From NCBI RefSeq assembly GCF_937912035.1, contig NZ_CALDPF010000054.1, positions 27,248 through 91,247 of the forward strand: a DNA stretch of 64,000 nucleotides. The letters are read 5' to 3'. Shown here one piece after another: positions 27,182 through 36,448 of this stretch; position 1 is the first letter of the stretch, and the number at the start of each line of letters is the position of its first letter. Both the position numbers and the translations under genes were made by a program. Source of the stretch: an uncultured Bacteroides sp. (lineage in GTDB: Bacteria; Bacteroidota; Bacteroidia; Bacteroidales; Bacteroidaceae). The notes under the pieces were generated by a model. The model was not told the DNA's origin and did no database searches. It saw nothing but the letters and a program-made list of their open reading frames with translations.

Positions 27182-28825
27182 ATGAAACGCTATTTTTATT
27201 CTTTATTGTTTTTGGGATTGAGCCTTGGAATTTATGCTCAGAATAAAAATAATAATATTCCCAGACCTATGCAAGATGTTAATCTTGTAGTAGATAACAC
27301 CTTGGATAGTCTTAATCTTGCCAATACAGCAAGACCGATTTCTGGTTCGACTAGAAAAGGTGACAATCCTGTGTTGTTTTTAGTTGGAAACTCTACGATG
27401 AGAACAGGCACCCTAGGTAATGGTAACAACGGACAGTGGGGTTGGGGATACTATGTTCATGAGTATTTTGATTTATCAAAGATTACTGTAGAGAATCATG
27501 CTTTGGGTGGTATGAGTAGTAGAACTTTCTATAATAAGTTATGGCCTGATGTTCTTAAAGGTGTAAAAAAAGGTGATTGGGTAATTATAGAATTAGGCCA
27601 TAACGACAATGGACCATACGATAGTGGAAGGGCCAGAGCTTCTATACCTGGTATAGGTAAGGAAACACTTGAGGTTACAATTAAAGAAACTGGTGTAAAG
27701 GAAACTGTATATACTTATGGAGAGTATATGCGTAAGTTTATAAAAGATGTAAAATCCAAAGGAGCTTTTCCAATTCTTATGTCGTTGACTCCTAGAAATG
27801 CATGGGAAGATAAAGATAGTACTATTATAACTAGAGTGAACAAAACATTTGGACTTTGGGCTAAGCAAGTTGCCAAAAAAGAAAAAGTTCCTTTTATTGA
27901 CTTGAATGAAATCTCAGCCAAGAAGTTTGAAAAGTTTGGAAAAGAGAAAGTAAAATATATGTTCTACTTGGATAGAATTCATACAAGTGCTTTTGGTGCC
28001 AGGGTAAATGCAGAATCAGCTATTGAAGGTATAAGAACGTATAAAGGACTTAAACTTGCAAATTATCTTCTTAAACAAGAAACCGATGATAAAACAGGTG
28101 CTACTAGAAAAAAAAGTTGTCCGGTTTTGTTTACAATAGGAGATAGTACTGTGAAGAATACAGATAATGGAGACAGTATGTGGGGCTGGGGAAGTGTAAT
28201 ATCTGAATGGTTTGATTTGGATAAAATTTCTGTAGAGAATCATGCAATGGCAGGCAGAAGTGCCAGGACATTCCTTGATGAAGGAAGATGGGATAAAATA
28301 TATAATGCTCTTCAGCCTGGTGATTTTGTTATTATTCAGTTTGGACATAATGATGCAGGCCAGATAAATACAGGTAAGGCAAGAGCTGAGTTACCTGGTT
28401 TTGGTGATGATAGTAAGGTATTTAAGATGGAAAAAACCGGAAAGTATCAGGTTATATATACTTTTGGCTGGTATTTGAGGAAGTTTGTTTTGGATGTATT
28501 GGAAAAAGGTGCTCATCCTATATTACTTAGCCATACTCCAAGAAATATGTGGGATAACGGTATGATTATAAGAAATACCGATAGCTTTGGTAATTGGACA
28601 AAACAAGCTGCGGAGAGAACAGGTGCCATTTATATCGACTTGAATAAGATAACTGCAGATAAGTTACAGGAAATAGGTTATAATTCAGGTTTGAAATATG
28701 TAAATGAATATTTCAAGAATGATCATACCCATACATCATTAAAAGGGGCAAAACTAAATGCACAGAGTATTGTGGATGGTCTTTTACAATCGGAAAGTGA
28801 ATTGAAGAACTATTTGAAGAACTAA
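27182..28825 (+). CDS. Tandem double CE12-type rhamnogalacturonan acetylesterase
   Basis: A 547-residue secreted protein (signal peptide 1-20) with two complete SGNH-hydrolase domains. Domain 1 (~60-295): nucleophile S71 in V-G-N-S-T, G-G-M-S-S-R-T, G-H-N-D (139-142), and D264/H267 in L-D-R-I-H-T-S. Domain 2 (~312-545): S322 in I-G-D-S-T, A-G-R-S-A-R-T, G-H-N-D (388-391), and D514/H517 in N-D-H-T-H-T-S. Both triads are intact. Domain 1 differs by GNST for GDST and by Met in place of the Arg of the G-R-S-x-R-T block, so its pocket may differ. CE12 enzymes remove acetyl groups from RG-I galacturonate, which opens the chain to PL11; the PL11 gene follows after 11 bases. Confidence 0.9.
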   Translation: MKRYFYSLLFLGLSLGIYAQNKNNNIPRPMQDVNLVVDNTLDSLNLANTARPISGSTRKGDNPVLFLVGNSTMRTGTLGNGNNGQWGWGYYVHEYFDLSKITVENHALGGMSSRTFYNKLWPDVLKGVKKGDWVIIELGHNDNGPYDSGRARASIPGIGKETLEVTIKETGVKETVYTYGEYMRKFIKDVKSKGAFPILMSLTPRNAWEDKDSTIITRVNKTFGLWAKQVAKKEKVPFIDLNEISAKKFEKFGKEKVKYMFYLDRIHTSAFGARVNAESAIEGIRTYKGLKLANYLLKQETDDKTGATRKKSCPVLFTIGDSTVKNTDNGDSMWGWGSVISEWFDLDKISVENHAMAGRSARTFLDEGRWDKIYNALQPGDFVIIQFGHNDAGQINTGKARAELPGFGDDSKVFKMEKTGKYQVIYTFGWYLRKFVLDVLEKGAHPILLSHTPRNMWDNGMIIRNTDSFGNWTKQAAERTGAIYIDLNKITADKLQEIGYNSGLKYVNEYFKNDHTHTSLKGAKLNAQSIVDGLLQSESELKNYLKN

Positions 28826-28836
28826 AGAACAACCTT

Positions 28837-30765
28837 ATGAAAAGTAAAATTATAAGTTTATTTTTTTTATCACTAATTGGTTTATCTTCTTATGGACAAA
28901 CTAATTATGATAATAATAAAATGATAAAAGAAAGACTAGGACGTGGACTAGTTGCACTGAGAGAGGATAGTAAAAAGGTATTTTTGTCATGGAGGTATTT
29001 GTCGACAGATAATATAGGAACTTCATTTAATGTTTACCGTGATGGTAAAATGATTGCTAATGTATCTTCCACTGAGGGTACATTTTATCAGGATAACAAT
29101 AATGTAGAGAAAAATTGTGAATATAGAGTAGTGCCTGTAGTCAATGGTATAGAAAATAATGAATCAATAGGTATATATAATATAAAAGCAAATTCTTCAA
29201 TAGGTTATATTGATATTCCGTTAGACAGGCCTGCTGACGGTGTTACTCCAACCGGAGAGAAGTATACATACAATGCCAATGACGCATCTATAGGTGATGT
29301 CGACGGAGATGGTGTATATGAATATATATTGAAATGGGATCCTTCGAATTCTAAGGATAATTCACAGAATGGCTACACTGGAAATGTTTTTATCGACTGT
29401 TATCGTCTGACAGGAGAGAAACTGTGGAGAATAGATTTAGGCAAAAATATAAGGGCAGGTGCACATTATACTCAGATAATGGTATATGATTTGGATGGTG
29501 ACGGACGTTCTGAGGTATATATGAGAACATCTGACGGTACAATTGACGGATGCGGAAATGTAATAGGCGACAAGAATGCAGACTATCGTGTTCATGGTGA
29601 CAAAAATCAGGGTAGGATTCTTACCGGTAACGAATTTCTTACTGTGTTTGATGGATTATCCGGTAAGGCTTTAAAAACAGTTGATTATATACCGGAAAGA
29701 GGAAATCTTGCTGATTGGGGTGATACATGGGCAAACAGAAGTGACAGATTTCTTGCTGCTGTGGCATATCTTGACGGTAAGAACCCCAGTGTCGTATTCT
29801 GTAGAGGTTATTACACTAGAGCTGTATTGGCAGCATACGATTGGAATGGTAAGGACTTATCTGTAAAGTGGATTTTTGACAGTAACAATACAGGTTGTGA
29901 AAAATATGCGGGTCAGGGAAATCATAATCTAAGAGTTGCTGATATTGACAAAGATGGTTGTGATGAGATTGTTTATGGTTCATGTACAATAGATCACGAT
30001 GGAACAGGCTTATATTCTACAGGTATGGGACATGGTGATGCTTTGCATTTAACTCAGTTTGTTCCTGATAAAGATGCTCTTCAGGTATGGGCATGTCATG
30101 AAAATAAAAAAGACGGAGCGTCGCTAAGAGATGCAGCTACTGGTAAGGTTATTTTCCAAATGCCTGTAAAGAAGGACGTAGGAAGATGTATGGCTGCAGA
30201 TATAGATCCGGAAAATTACGGTGTTGAGATGTTTGCAGGAGTTAGTAAACGTTATCAGAATGATATTCCTGAGTTTGAAAGAAAAGAAGGGGTAACTTAT
30301 ATCAAGCCTACTTCTGGTATTTTAAATTATAAAGGTGAAACAATAGCCGAAGACGTTCAAGGACTCTCAAATAATATGGCTGTATGGTGGGACGGTGACT
30401 TACTGAGAGAACTTTTAGATAAGAATGTTATCAGCAAATATGATTGGAAATCAAAAAAATGTAATGTGTTGAAGGTTTTTGAAGGTACAACATGGAATAA
30501 CGGAACAAAATCAAATCCTTGTCTTCAGGGAGATTTTATTGGTGACTGGAGAGAAGAAGTTCTAATGAGGACATCTGATAATTCAAGTTTGAGATTGTAT
30601 GTTTCTACTATACCTACAGAATATCGTTTTTATACTTTTCTTGAAGATCCTGTATATAGAATAAGTATTGCTACTCAGAATGTTGCATATAACCAGCCAA
30701 CACAACCAGGTTTCTATTTTGGTCCTGATTTGAAGGGTGAATTTAGAGGGTATATTTTTAAATGA
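28837..30765 (+). CDS. PL11 rhamnogalacturonan lyase (copy 2)
   Basis: A 642-residue secreted lyase (signal peptide 1-20, ending S-S-Y-G-Q). The N-terminal fibronectin-like part (R-L-G-R-G-L-V-A-L-R-E-D-S-K-K-V-F-L-S-W-R-Y-L) is followed by the eight-bladed propeller with A-S-I-G-D-V-D-G-D-G, V-Y-D-L-D-G-D-G-R-S-E and V-A-D-I-D-K-D-G-C-D-E calcium-type loops. The conserved W-N-N-G-T-K-S-N-P-C-L-Q-G-D-F-I-G-D-W-R block and full C-terminus (Y-N-Q-P-T-Q-P-G-F-Y-F-G-P-D-L-K-G) are present. It is very close in sequence to the copy at 39858, but has no lipobox and lacks the extra ~24-residue loop seen there. It is co-transcribed with the double CE12 gene. Confidence 0.93.
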   Translation: MKSKIISLFFLSLIGLSSYGQTNYDNNKMIKERLGRGLVALREDSKKVFLSWRYLSTDNIGTSFNVYRDGKMIANVSSTEGTFYQDNNNVEKNCEYRVVPVVNGIENNESIGIYNIKANSSIGYIDIPLDRPADGVTPTGEKYTYNANDASIGDVDGDGVYEYILKWDPSNSKDNSQNGYTGNVFIDCYRLTGEKLWRIDLGKNIRAGAHYTQIMVYDLDGDGRSEVYMRTSDGTIDGCGNVIGDKNADYRVHGDKNQGRILTGNEFLTVFDGLSGKALKTVDYIPERGNLADWGDTWANRSDRFLAAVAYLDGKNPSVVFCRGYYTRAVLAAYDWNGKDLSVKWIFDSNNTGCEKYAGQGNHNLRVADIDKDGCDEIVYGSCTIDHDGTGLYSTGMGHGDALHLTQFVPDKDALQVWACHENKKDGASLRDAATGKVIFQMPVKKDVGRCMAADIDPENYGVEMFAGVSKRYQNDIPEFERKEGVTYIKPTSGILNYKGETIAEDVQGLSNNMAVWWDGDLLRELLDKNVISKYDWKSKKCNVLKVFEGTTWNNGTKSNPCLQGDFIGDWREEVLMRTSDNSSLRLYVSTIPTEYRFYTFLEDPVYRISIATQNVAYNQPTQPGFYFGPDLKGEFRGYIFK

Positions 30766-30820
30766 TAATTTTATGTATATGTTAATCTTTGACTAGAGTT
30801 GTAATAGTAAATTTTACTTG

Positions 30821-30866
30821 TCCCCTTTTTCGTTTTTACTTAGTAAAAAATAATCGAAAAAGGGGA
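30821..30866 (+). terminator. Terminator after the CE12-PL11 operon
   Basis: TCCCCTTTTTCG (30821-30832) pairs perfectly with 30855-30866. An inner stem TTTTTAC/GTAAAAA extends it, and TTTT follows. Confidence 0.8.
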
Positions 30867-30900
30867 TTTTATATATAATATGTGGCCAAAAAGGTGTATA

Positions 30901-30965
30901 AGCAATATTTTCCATGTTTTCTGTACAAAAATCCATGTCTTATGTAGCCGTTTTATATAATTTTG
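30901..30965 (+). promoter_or_regulatory. Tandem operator boxes and -7 element of the third SusC operon
   Basis: AGCAATATTTTCCAT (30901-30915) and TGTACAAAAATCCAT (30922-30936) are two imperfect boxes exactly 21 bases apart. TAATTTTG (30958-30965) is a perfect -7 element 22 bases after the second box. Confidence 0.6.
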
Positions 30966-31020
30966 CATTATATGATAATTTTAATGATTTTATCACTTTT
31001 GTTTAACTAAATGTTTAATT

Positions 31021-34000
31021 ATGAGAAACAGCAAAAAAAATCGTTTGTTTAGCCGGATATTTTTTATCCAATGGCTTTTTCTTGCTGCGCTTTTTTCTTC
31101 AGTTGCTATTAGTAGCTATGCGCAGATTAAGACTATTTCTGGTAAAATAGTTGATTCTACAGGTCAACCTGTTATTGGAGCTAGTGTATTGGTGAAAGGT
31201 ACTACCATTGGTGTTATATCTGATATTGATGGTAATTTCTCTTTACAGGGAGTCGATGAGAATGCAACTATTTCTGTGAGTTTTGTTGGTTATAAAACTC
31301 AGGAAATTCCTGTTGCCGGGAAAACCCAATTTAATGTAACCTTAAAGGATGATACAGAAGTATTGGATGAAGTGGTTGTAGTTGGTTATGGTGTTCAGAA
31401 GAAATCTGATGTGACAGGTGCTTTGGTTAGTGTATCTTCTGAAGAACTTAATACTAAACCTGTGTCAAATGCATTTGAGGCTTTGCAGGGTAAAGTTGCT
31501 GGTGTAGACATTACCTCAAATCAACGTCCTGGTGAGATTGGTAGTATAAGTATACGTGGTAATCGTTCTCTAAGTGCTTCAAATTCTCCATTGTATGTAG
31601 TGGATGGAGTTCCTTTGAATTCTGGAGGTATTGAAACTATTAATCCGCGTGACATAGAATCTATTGATATTTTAAAAGATGCTTCTTCAACTGCTATTTA
31701 TGGTTCTCGTGGTGCTAATGGTGTTATTCTTATCACTACAAAACGTGGTAAATCAGGTACTTTATCTTTGAATTATTCAGGTTCTGTAACTGTTGAAAAC
31801 TTGGTTGATAAATCACCGGCAATGAGTGCCAGTGATTATATTACATGGCGTCGTTGGGCGTATTATAACTCAAATCCTTCAGCAAATCCTATGGGTGACC
31901 AACCTAATTATGATAAAGACCAGGATTATTTTGCTGGGGATCCAGCTGCATTGGCCAATGTCAATAGAGGTTGGGTAAATGGACAATGGGATGGCTCAAA
32001 AGTAATTGATACTGATTGGGGTGGAATGGTAACACAGACTGGTATAACTCATGAACATACATTAAGTGCTAGCGGTGGTACAGAAAATATGCAAGGTTTT
32101 TTCTCTGTAGGTTATTTGAATAATACAGGTACTCAGAAAGGTCAGGAATATGAACGTTATAATATGGCTATGTCAGTAGATATTCAAGCAAAACCGTGGT
32201 TTAAGATGGGTGGATCTGTTAATGCTGCTTGGAGTGTTCAGAATTATGGTTATTCTCGTACTGGTCAGTCTTCTAATTCAGGACCAACAGATATATACAG
32301 TGCTGCTAAGGCTTTACCTCGTTACACAGTACCTTATGATGAAGAAGGAAATTTGATAACAAATCCTGGAGGTTCAGCTGTGAATGCATATACTGTTGTT
32401 GATGAATGGACAAAATCTACTGATAACAGACAGAATTTCAGAGCATTAGGAAGCTTTTACGCTCAGATTGATTTTGGTAAAATGTGGGAACCTCTTGAAG
32501 GCTTGAGTTACAAATTTGCTTTTGGTCCTGATTTCCGTCATTACAGAAAGGGTATTTTTATTGATAGTAGTTCTGCTGTACGTGCTGGAGGTAGTAATTA
32601 TGCAAGTTGGAATACTGATCGTTATTTCTCTTGGACACTTGATAACATGGTAATGTACAATAAGACTTTCAATGAGCATTCAATTGGAGTGACATTATTA
32701 CAGAGTGCTTCAAAATTTAATCATGAAAGTGGTAATATGAGTGAACAAAATGTATTGATTCCTGAGTTTTTATGGAATAATATGGGATTAATTGATATTA
32801 CTAATACCAAATATGCTGCTGGGATGGGTACAGGATTGTCTGAAAACCAACTAGCTTCGTATATGGCTCGTGTAAACTATTCTTTCAGAGATCGTTATCT
32901 TTTAACTGTTTCTGGTCGTTATGATGGTTCTTCTGTATTGGCAGAAGGTAACAAATGGGATTTTTTCCCATCTGCTGCTTTAGGTTGGCGTATTGACCAA
33001 GAAGCATTTATGCAGGATGTGAAGTGGGTTGATCAATTAAAACTACGTTTAGGTATGGGTACTACGGGTAATGCTGCTGTATCTGCTTATGGTACATTAG
33101 GTGTTATTGGTGCATATTGGATGCCTTTCAGTACAGGTAACAGTATGATATTTGTAACAAATGACCCTTATTATTCAAAATCATCAAATTTAATGCCAAA
33201 TAAAGATCTTGGTTGGGAAAAGACTACTCAATATAACTACGGTGTTGACTTTAGTTTCTTAAAAGGTCGTATAGGTGGTAGTATGGATATTTATCATTCG
33301 AAAACTTCAGACCTTTTGATGCAGATGACAATACCTTCATTAAGTGGATATCCTGGTATGATGGCAAATGTTGGTCAGACTAAGAATTTTGGTGTAGATT
33401 TGACTTTAAATTTAGTACCTATTCGTTTGAAAGATTTTGAATGGGCTTCAGATATTAATCTTTCATATCAGAAAGATGAAATAGTAGAGTTGTCAAATGG
33501 TAAAGTCGATGATATTTCAAATGCGTGGTTTATTGGTCAGTCAATAGCAGTACATTATGGTATTGCATCTGATGGATTGTGGCAGGAAAGTGATGCAGAA
33601 GAAATGGCGAAATTTAATGCAAACGGACATAAATTTGAAATAGGTAAAGTTAAACCAATTGATCAGGATGGTAACTATAAGATAGATGAAGATGACCGTA
33701 TAATTCTTGGAAACAAAAATCCTAGATGGACTATGGGGTGGACAAATACATTTAGTTATAAAGGTCTTGATTTGAGTGTAGAACTTTATGGACGATTCAA
33801 ATATATGATTAGTACTGGTGGTGAAGGACAGTATGGTATGTATAACCAGCGTGAGATTGATTATTGGAGACCTGATAATACAGATGCTGAATGGCAGAAA
33901 CCTATATATAGTACTGCTGGTGGGGATGAATATTCTAGTTTACTTGGATTTAAGGAAGCTTCATTTATTAAGGTACGTAACTTGTCTTTGGGATACAACT

Positions 34001-34164
34001 TTAGTAAGAATATTTGTGATAAGTTGAGAATAGGATCACTTAAAGTTTATGCACAAGGTAAGAATTTAGGTGATTTATTTACAACTGTTGATTTTATGGA
34101 TTTGGATTTAGGAACTACATATTTTAATCGTGGATTTACATTTGGTCTGCAGATTGGTTTCTAA
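31021..34164 (+). CDS. SusC/RagA-family TonB-dependent transporter (pair 3)
   Basis: A 1047-residue outer-membrane transporter with the full usual order. The leader M-R-N-S-K-K-N-R-L-F...Q-W-L-F-L-A-A-L-F (1-35) is followed by a carboxypeptidase-regulatory-like domain (~38-100; G-K-I-V-D-S-T-G-Q-P-V-I-G-A-S-V-L-V-K-G-T), the plug (V-V-V-G-Y-G-V-Q-K-K-S-D-V-T-G-A; Y-V-V-D-G-V-P-L-N; S-I-D-I-L-K-D-A-S-S-T-A-I-Y-G-S-R-G) and the barrel ending F-G-L-Q-I-G-F. Its leader resembles the relic leader at 1161. The SusD partner follows after 31 bases. The promoter has tandem operator boxes. Confidence 0.95.
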   Translation: MRNSKKNRLFSRIFFIQWLFLAALFSSVAISSYAQIKTISGKIVDSTGQPVIGASVLVKGTTIGVISDIDGNFSLQGVDENATISVSFVGYKTQEIPVAGKTQFNVTLKDDTEVLDEVVVVGYGVQKKSDVTGALVSVSSEELNTKPVSNAFEALQGKVAGVDITSNQRPGEIGSISIRGNRSLSASNSPLYVVDGVPLNSGGIETINPRDIESIDILKDASSTAIYGSRGANGVILITTKRGKSGTLSLNYSGSVTVENLVDKSPAMSASDYITWRRWAYYNSNPSANPMGDQPNYDKDQDYFAGDPAALANVNRGWVNGQWDGSKVIDTDWGGMVTQTGITHEHTLSASGGTENMQGFFSVGYLNNTGTQKGQEYERYNMAMSVDIQAKPWFKMGGSVNAAWSVQNYGYSRTGQSSNSGPTDIYSAAKALPRYTVPYDEEGNLITNPGGSAVNAYTVVDEWTKSTDNRQNFRALGSFYAQIDFGKMWEPLEGLSYKFAFGPDFRHYRKGIFIDSSSAVRAGGSNYASWNTDRYFSWTLDNMVMYNKTFNEHSIGVTLLQSASKFNHESGNMSEQNVLIPEFLWNNMGLIDITNTKYAAGMGTGLSENQLASYMARVNYSFRDRYLLTVSGRYDGSSVLAEGNKWDFFPSAALGWRIDQEAFMQDVKWVDQLKLRLGMGTTGNAAVSAYGTLGVIGAYWMPFSTGNSMIFVTNDPYYSKSSNLMPNKDLGWEKTTQYNYGVDFSFLKGRIGGSMDIYHSKTSDLLMQMTIPSLSGYPGMMANVGQTKNFGVDLTLNLVPIRLKDFEWASDINLSYQKDEIVELSNGKVDDISNAWFIGQSIAVHYGIASDGLWQESDAEEMAKFNANGHKFEIGKVKPIDQDGNYKIDEDDRIILGNKNPRWTMGWTNTFSYKGLDLSVELYGRFKYMISTGGEGQYGMYNQREIDYWRPDNTDAEWQKPIYSTAGGDEYSSLLGFKEASFIKVRNLSLGYNFSKNICDKLRIGSLKVYAQGKNLGDLFTTVDFMDLDLGTTYFNRGFTFGLQIGF

Positions 34165-34195
34165 AGTATATATTAAACATTTAAATTAGTATTTT

Positions 34196-36310
34196 ATGAA
34201 TAACATAAAAAATCAATTGTATATAGGTGCTTTAGCACTATCGTTGGTTGCAGGTTCTACTGCTTGTACTGACGAATTTTTGAAGGAAAATTCCAATCAT
34301 ATGGTAACTGATGGTCTATTGGAGACAGCTGATGGCGCTTTGGCAATGGCTGCAGGTTTATATGGGAATATACGTTGGCATTTTGGATATGAATGGGCTT
34401 ATGGTATTACTCTTTATGGTACAGATGAATTTACTAATGGAGCAGATTTGACAAGTGAACCGTGGAATACTTATGATACAAGATTAAATCCTCTTGACTG
34501 TACAGTAGCGACAGGGGCTGCTAATAATAACTGTCCAGGTGTATCTGCATTATGGAATCAGATGTATTATGGTATTTCTACAGCTAATTTGGTAATCTCA
34601 AAGGTCGGAAAAGTAGCTGATGAAGATAGTCGTAATAAGGCTATGGGAGAGGCTTATTTTTTAAGAGGATATAATTATTATCGTTTGTTCTCTCAATACG
34701 GTGGCGTAGTATTACAGACAGAACCTTTACAAGGTGTAGTACGCAGCTTTGAGCGTGCTAGTGCTGAAGAAACATTAAATCAAGTAATATCTGATTTTGA
34801 ACAAGCCTATAGATTGCTTCCTACAAATAAATGGCGTGGTAATGGAACTTGGACACGTTATACAGCAGCTCATTTTTTGGCAAAAGCTTTATTGTATCGT
34901 CAAAGTGAGCGTTGTCAGGATTGGAATTCTAAATATCCTGCAAAAACAGATTTAGAGCGTGCAATAACGTTATGTAATGAGGTTATTAAAGCATGTCCTC
35001 TAGCTAAGGATTATAACCAGCTTTATGCAGAATGGACAGGAGTTGATTGTGCAAATGAAGGTCTTAGTGAGATTTTGATGGCTGCTGAACATAATGATGA
35101 TAGCTCTACTCAAGGACGATTTGGTAATCGCTCATATAATTATTTCAATCCACAGTTCTCTAATTTTTCTGGAGGTTGGGTTCAGCGTGGTCAGTATATT
35201 GGAGGTATGGATTTTCAACGTTGCCGTCCTACAGAATATAGTTATTCTATTTTTGATAATGTGAATGATTCACGAATGTGGAAAACTTTCAAGACTGTTT
35301 TTGGATTGAATAGTATTGCTGAGGATGTTGCAAAAGTAGTAGAAAACAATGGAATTAAAGAAGATCAGGTTCCAACTTTGGGAGATTATGGAATTTTGTT
35401 TATCTTAAATAAAAAAGATGATACACACATAGACGAATCTACTTATGGTACATTTGGTCGTGGAGCAATTCCTCATACATTTGTTCATCCTGAAACTGGT
35501 AAGTGGGTACCCAATGTTTTTCCTGTATTCTTGAATGGAGAGTATGTAATGAATACTTACGGAGTTAGTGGTGATCCTTCACAGTCTAATGTTTTTTGTG
35601 GTATTAATAAAACCGAAGATGGTACTCGTACAGCAGAAAAAGGTGATGCACATCGTGATGTTATCATGGCTCGTACAGGTGAAACATATTTGGTTAAGGC
35701 TGAAGCACAAGTAAGGTTAGAAGATTATCAAGGAGCAATTGTAACAGTAAATGAACTTCGTGCTAGAGCTCAATGGAAAGAAGGTGAAGACCGTGAGTTT
35801 TATACAGATGGATCAATGGCTTTTGCGGAAAATACTACGGCAAATGCAACATTGGGAAAATGTAAGGATGCAACAGGACGTAAATTAACTAATTCTGAGG
35901 CACATGAGGTATCATTCATACAGAAAAACACATATTATTTATCAACAGGCATTGAGCGTACAACTGCGGCCTCTAATCTTCAAATTGCTGATTATCATAA
36001 CCTTCCTGCTGAAGATGAGGTAATCTTATCAGCTTTAGGTTGTAGGACAGATAAAGAACGTATGATAAATTTTATTTTAAATGAACGTACACGTGAATTA
36101 TTGGGTGAATGGAATCGTTGGGAAGAACTGAGTCGTACAGGTATGTTAATTAAACGTGCTAAAATGTTTAATCCAGAGGCTCAGGCTATAACTGAGGGTA
36201 AACATGAACTTCGTCCTATTCCTCAAACATTCTTGGATGGGTTACAACATGAAGATGGTACGAATTATTCTGATGCTGAAAAAGCAGCAATGCAAAATCC
36301 TGGATATTGA
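34196..36310 (+). CDS. SusD/RagB-family surface lipoprotein (pair 3)
   Basis: A 704-residue partner of the SusC at 31021. The signal M-N-N-I-K-N-Q-L-Y...A-G-S-T-A-C places the lipid-bearing Cys at residue 24, followed by T-D-E-F-L. SusD signatures: G-E-A-Y-F-L-R-G-Y-N-Y-Y-R-L-F-S-Q-Y-G-G-V-V-L, the late L-N-E-R-T-R-E-L-L-G-E-W-N-R-W-E-E-L block, and the terminal M-Q-N-P-G-Y. It is longer than the other two SusD proteins. A hairpin with a T-run lies 60 bases downstream, before the PL26 gene. Confidence 0.93.
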   Translation: MNNIKNQLYIGALALSLVAGSTACTDEFLKENSNHMVTDGLLETADGALAMAAGLYGNIRWHFGYEWAYGITLYGTDEFTNGADLTSEPWNTYDTRLNPLDCTVATGAANNNCPGVSALWNQMYYGISTANLVISKVGKVADEDSRNKAMGEAYFLRGYNYYRLFSQYGGVVLQTEPLQGVVRSFERASAEETLNQVISDFEQAYRLLPTNKWRGNGTWTRYTAAHFLAKALLYRQSERCQDWNSKYPAKTDLERAITLCNEVIKACPLAKDYNQLYAEWTGVDCANEGLSEILMAAEHNDDSSTQGRFGNRSYNYFNPQFSNFSGGWVQRGQYIGGMDFQRCRPTEYSYSIFDNVNDSRMWKTFKTVFGLNSIAEDVAKVVENNGIKEDQVPTLGDYGILFILNKKDDTHIDESTYGTFGRGAIPHTFVHPETGKWVPNVFPVFLNGEYVMNTYGVSGDPSQSNVFCGINKTEDGTRTAEKGDAHRDVIMARTGETYLVKAEAQVRLEDYQGAIVTVNELRARAQWKEGEDREFYTDGSMAFAENTTANATLGKCKDATGRKLTNSEAHEVSFIQKNTYYLSTGIERTTAASNLQIADYHNLPAEDEVILSALGCRTDKERMINFILNERTRELLGEWNRWEELSRTGMLIKRAKMFNPEAQAITEGKHELRPIPQTFLDGLQHEDGTNYSDAEKAAMQNPGY

Positions 36311-36370
36311 TTTATTTCATTATGATTAGTTAAAATAGGGTTAGTCTTGAGCCCTAGTAAATTTTATAAT

Positions 36371-36409
36371 CTTACTCAGGTCTACAATAGATATGTATTC
36401 CTGAGTAAG
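36371..36409 (+). terminator. Hairpin terminator or attenuator between SusD and the PL26 gene
   Basis: CTTACTCAGG (36371-36380) pairs with CCTGAGTAAG (36400-36409) and is followed by TTTTTT. It lies only 40 bases before the PL26 start and no strong promoter separates them, so partial read-through is likely. Confidence 0.75.
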
Positions 36410-36448
36410 TTTTTTGTAGGTATTATTTTTATATACAAATCAATATTT

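Noticed and set aside
36347..36448. Extended start of the PL26 gene at 36347
   Set aside because: A hairpin terminator lies within it and the signal peptide starts at 36449.
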